Shown in pieces: positions 34,631 through 64,000 of a stretch of 64,000 nucleotides of DNA. Below the pieces are notes generated by a model. The model was given only the letters and a program-made list of their open reading frames with translations. It did no database searches and was not told the DNA's origin. This stretch comes from Piscicola geometra (taxonomy: Eukaryota; Annelida; Clitellata; Hirudinida; Piscicolidae), in the NCBI GenBank assembly GCA_943735955.1, contig OX030965.1:4104003-4168002 (forward strand). The letters run 5' to 3'. Made by a program: the position numbers and the translations under genes. The number at the start of each line of letters is the position of its first letter. Positions within the stretch are counted from its first letter, which is position 1.

Positions 34631-36459
34631 CTAGGCTTGTTGTAAAGATCGTTGTAGTCGTATGTACGAAGTGTCTTGGTCGTCGCTTCCAGTCAGAACC
34701 ATGTTGCGTAGGGAAGGAATCTCCGAAAAAGGCAAAAATTTGGTTCCTTTATTGGGATGTTTTAAGATTTATTTTCAGTGAGATTTTTTAAAATCATAAT
34801 TGTAGTTTTATTTATATCTAGGATTTTAATTTACACATAAAAATGTTATTCACACATAAAAAAACAAAGTCACACATTTGCAGTTAAATTTATATCTAGG
34901 ATTTTATTTACACATAAAAAGGTATATTCAATCACAACAAGTTATTTTTCACACACAAACACATAAACACACACACACATGTGCACACAAACCGGTGGTG
35001 AGTCCTTGGGCGAGTCTTTCTTTCTCATCTTCAAAGAACGTCTCATGATCCTCCCAATGGTGGTCGCATGCGGCGCACAAGAAGGAAGACTTGAAGTCAC
35101 CACAGACACACTCTGGATGGATGGAAGAGGTGTTGGATGCATGTGGTGGTTACAGGGAGGAAGGAAGTAGGGATAGAGATGGTTGTGGTGAGTGGAGAGA
35201 GGGGTTGGAGGAGAGATGGAAATGTGAAAGAAGGGTTTGAATAAAATGGTTGGAATAGAGATGGAGTGGTTTTTAAAATGCCTTGAAAAACAAAGCGTGC
35301 TTTTTTATTTTAAAAAAAGTCAGTTAAAAAATGAACAAAATCGAAATCCTATTTTTAGATTAGTTCTAGAACTCATAATCTTGAAGATACTAATAATAAT
35401 TGTCATTTTCATATAGACCTCAATCAAAAGATCTAAAAAATCCGCAAAACTTGACCACTCACTGGAGCACTTCTTGACGGAGGCTGGCGAGTGATCCTCG
35501 TGCGGATGCTTGCACTTGCACACGGCCCTCCAGGCGCTCTCTCGGAAGTTCCTGCGCTTCCTCAACCAGTACTCTCCCACCTCCTCTGGCTTCGAAGGCA
35601 CCCAGCTGAACCGCTTGCAAGCGCAAGGACTTTCGAGGCATGGAACGGAGTTTGGGTTGTCTGTTGCGGGAGGGAAAAAGTGGGGATTTATCGTTTTTAT
35701 TGAGTTTTAAATTTCTTGTTTTCAAATAATTATCATTTTCTTCTTCTCCTCACAAGCACCAACCCAGCTTCAGTTTGTGGCTTCCGAGGTTGTGGCCACA
35801 GAAACATCGCGACTCTTTCGAAACTCGTTGGCAGTCGAAGTCTTTTCCTGGCAGCCTCCAACTCACGTAAACCCCTTGAGAAATATTTATCGAAATGAAA
35901 AATAAAAATTAGCTATTAAAATTATATTAATGACTCTTAAATCGATTTTAAATCTTCAAGTTTCAAGTTTCAATTTTATTCACAGACGCTCACCCGACTT
36001 CAAGGCTTCCATAGCAGCGTCCTTTTCCGTACTGAATAGTTCTTTGACCTGAAATGAATTCAATTTTTTCGATTTCATTCTTGCATTAATTCAGGCATTT
36101 CCGATTTGTTTTATAATATTTTTTCAATTATAAAAAAACTATGAGCTTAATAAATTAACCTTTGTGGCCATATGAGGATTCATGGCTCTAGCGAACGAAA
36201 CTACATCGTAGTTGGTGGCTGGTTTGATTTCTCTCTTACTGTAAGCTGGTCAGGGTTGGGTGAATTGGAATAATTTGGTGGTTGAATGATTGGTGAGTGA
36301 ATTGCTTATAATATGAAATTTTTTGGATATGAAATAAATTATTCTTTTACATGCAATTGAAGTAGAACTCTTGCTAGAAGTTTCATGACGTTTAAGACTT
36401 CTTTTTTCTGCAGGACTTTTGCTTGAAGATTTCTTTGTAATTGTTTTTGGGTGATTCAT
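34631..36459 (-). CDS. FAM221B: FAM221B-like protein, complete, seven exons
   Basis: Exons 36459-36351, 36245-36160, 36048-35994, 35874-35764, 35660-35463, 35112-34993 and 34746-34631 keep phase throughout, from an ATG (MNHPKTITKK) to a stop at 34631-34633. The start is Lys/Ser-rich. The conserved core reads VYVSWRLPGKDFDCQRV, SRCFCGHNLGSH, PCLESPCACKRF, VPSKPEEVGEYW, AWRAVCKCKHPHEDH, then CVCGDFKSSFLCAACDHHW, EDHETFFE, and ends PFSEIPSLRNMVLTG. These match FAM221B as I remember it, including its many paired Cys/His residues, which suggest metal binding. The family's biochemical role is unknown to me; expression in ciliated or sperm cells is reported for relatives. The gene is divergent from STT3A. 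Confidence 0.9.
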
Positions 36460-37116
36460 AATGCAAAAAAGTGTTTGCAAAATTGAATTTTGTAAAAATG
36501 ATATTCAAAATGTAAAAAAATGATTTTTTATTTCTAAAATACGATATGATAAATCTGTTTACAAAATAAGATTCTGATTAAATGTTTTGATTGTCGTCAT
36601 AGTGATAAAATGTTAAAAAATATCTCTAAATAATCAAATAAAGTTTCATCTTGTTTAAAAACGATTTTCAATTGATTACATTTAATATCGATTCGTTCAT
36701 ATTAATACAAGCGTCCATTCCTGTTAAATGGCTACTTTTCATTTATCACTTCTTTTACACACGTCACTTATGTGAGGTGGCACCGGGTTCTCTCGTATAC
36801 TGAAAAGGACTAAAAACTAGGTACTTTCCAATGTTTACTTTTGCATTTTGTTTTTAATGTTTTTTATATTTTCTATTTTTGACTCTTTTTAGTTTATTTA
36901 ACATTTTTTTACAATTTTGACAAGACTGCATACTTGAAGTAGTTTAGAAAAATTATCGATTTTTAATTAATTATAATTTTAGCGAAAATATCTATATATT
37001 AATTTATAAGAATGAATTTTTAATACAATAATTAAAAATTTCGATAAACTAATATAGAAGAAACTTGTATTCACAAATTATATCTCACTCTTATACTTTG
37101 TCTTCAAGAAAGAATC
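36460..37116. promoter_or_regulatory. Shared upstream region of FAM221B-like and STT3A
   Basis: 657 bp between divergent start codons, AT-rich. No defined promoter element was recognised. A bidirectional promoter is inferred from the layout only. Confidence 0.4.
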
Positions 37117-45417
<8,301 letters not shown>

Positions 45418-46494
45418 GTGGAATTGGGATGGATGGGATGGGTGGGATGGTTATAGGTGAGATGGGTGGGGGTTTAGTTGGTTTTTTGTGTGTAAAAGAT
45501 TTTGGGGATGGGGTGGGGTTGTTGTTCACGGTGTGGTTGCTTCGAATTTAGGGAAAAAGGGAGAGGGGCTTAATTGTGATTGTTGCCTCTTTTTTCCAGT
45601 GGTGCAGTCAACTTAATTGTTATGGGATTTGTTATTAGTGATGCACTGGTTTCGTCTGAAAAGGGAATGAGATATAGGATCACCATCCACCCTTCCCACA
45701 CCCTCCCAGCACATCACACTATCCTAACTCTTACAAGCTCTCTCCATTATGTCTGGTTTATATATTATACATGCAATTTAAATGTTAACTTTTAATTTAT
45801 TTTTATTATTTAATAAATTATTTTATTTATAAATGTCATTTTATTTATTTTATATTAAATTATAATTTGTATTTCGTAAGTCATTCAATAATTTATTCAT
45901 GACGGCAATTCTGTGTCATTTTAAAATTTCGATTTTACTATGAGCTCATTATCATTATATCATTATATGTGGTGATTTTCATTAAGCTAAACTTTCATTT
46001 AATATTAATTGTAATTAGATAATAGTTTAATTATCGTAATTGTAAGTAGACATATATAATAATTAAATTCTTTTTATGTATTTAATTATTTTAAAAGATT
46101 CTTATGTGCATGTAATTTTTTACAATTATTTGTTCATTTAATTATGTATGTGCGTTTTCGTTGACAATAAAACAAGATTTTTATTTTTATTATTGAAATC
46201 ACTCAAATAGAAATAATTCTAAATAAAAAACAATGAAATTAAATAAATGAATAATTTAAAAATAACATGCGTAGAGATTATTATTTACAGGATATAAAAA
46301 AGGATTTGATTTGATTATTGATTGATAATTGATTATCATTAAATTATTAATTAAAAATATAAATGTATAAATCAATCCATTTCTTAGAAATTTATAAATG
46401 ACTAATATCACAATTCCATCACACAGTCCTTCTAAATCCCGTTTTAATTTTTATTTTTTATCTCAACAATCAAAAAAACCTCCACTTCCACCAC
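45418..46494. other. Convergent 3' ends of STT3A and POLQ
   Basis: STT3A polyadenylation signal AATAAA at 45812-45817. On the minus strand, AATAAA (TTTATT, 46450-46455) lies 40 bases after the POLQ stop. AT-rich sequence between. Confidence 0.6.

Positions 46495-64000
<17,506 letters not shown>

Overview
The window is nuclear DNA of an intron-rich animal. It holds metazoan gene families (GALNT, T-box, FAM221B, STT3A, POLQ, a ZO/MAGUK-like scaffold), GT-AG introns, an intron-containing tRNA-Tyr, L2/CR1-type and other non-LTR retrotransposons, a tRNA-derived SINE and an extreme load of micro- and minisatellites. FAM221B is a gene of ciliated animals as far as I recall, and nothing looks vertebrate. 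My guess is a spiralian invertebrate such as an annelid or mollusc; this is inference only. Exon models below were built by hand from homology, splice sites and phase continuity. No alignment was run.

Layout. 1-3642 (+): 3' part of an ankyrin-PDZ-SH3-GUK scaffold gene. 4205-4290 (+): tRNA-Tyr(GTA). 4395-5674 (-): a three-exon gene for a small type I membrane protein. 6067-16343 (-): a polypeptide GalNAc-transferase whose introns carry a 4.4 kb inverted-repeat transposon, which itself contains an L2-like LINE, and a 1 kb minisatellite. 16996-21841 (-): exons of one or two unknown cysteine-rich proteins, split by LINE and SINE debris. 22814-24684 (+): a Gln-rich unknown gene. 27014-31122 (+): a divergent T-box factor. 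31843-33835 (-): a single-pass membrane protein with PPxY motifs. 34631-36459 (-): a FAM221B-like gene, complete. 37117-45417 (+): STT3A, the catalytic oligosaccharyltransferase subunit, complete in 16 exons. 46495-64000 (-): POLQ, DNA polymerase theta, in 28 exons, lacking only its N-terminus beyond the right edge.

The genes do not form one pathway. GALNT (O-glycosylation) and STT3A (N-glycosylation) both act on secretory proteins, but nothing suggests they are linked here. FAM221B-like and STT3A are divergent across about 660 bp. STT3A and POLQ converge across about 1.1 kb. Most long open frames that are not listed are translations of simple repeats.
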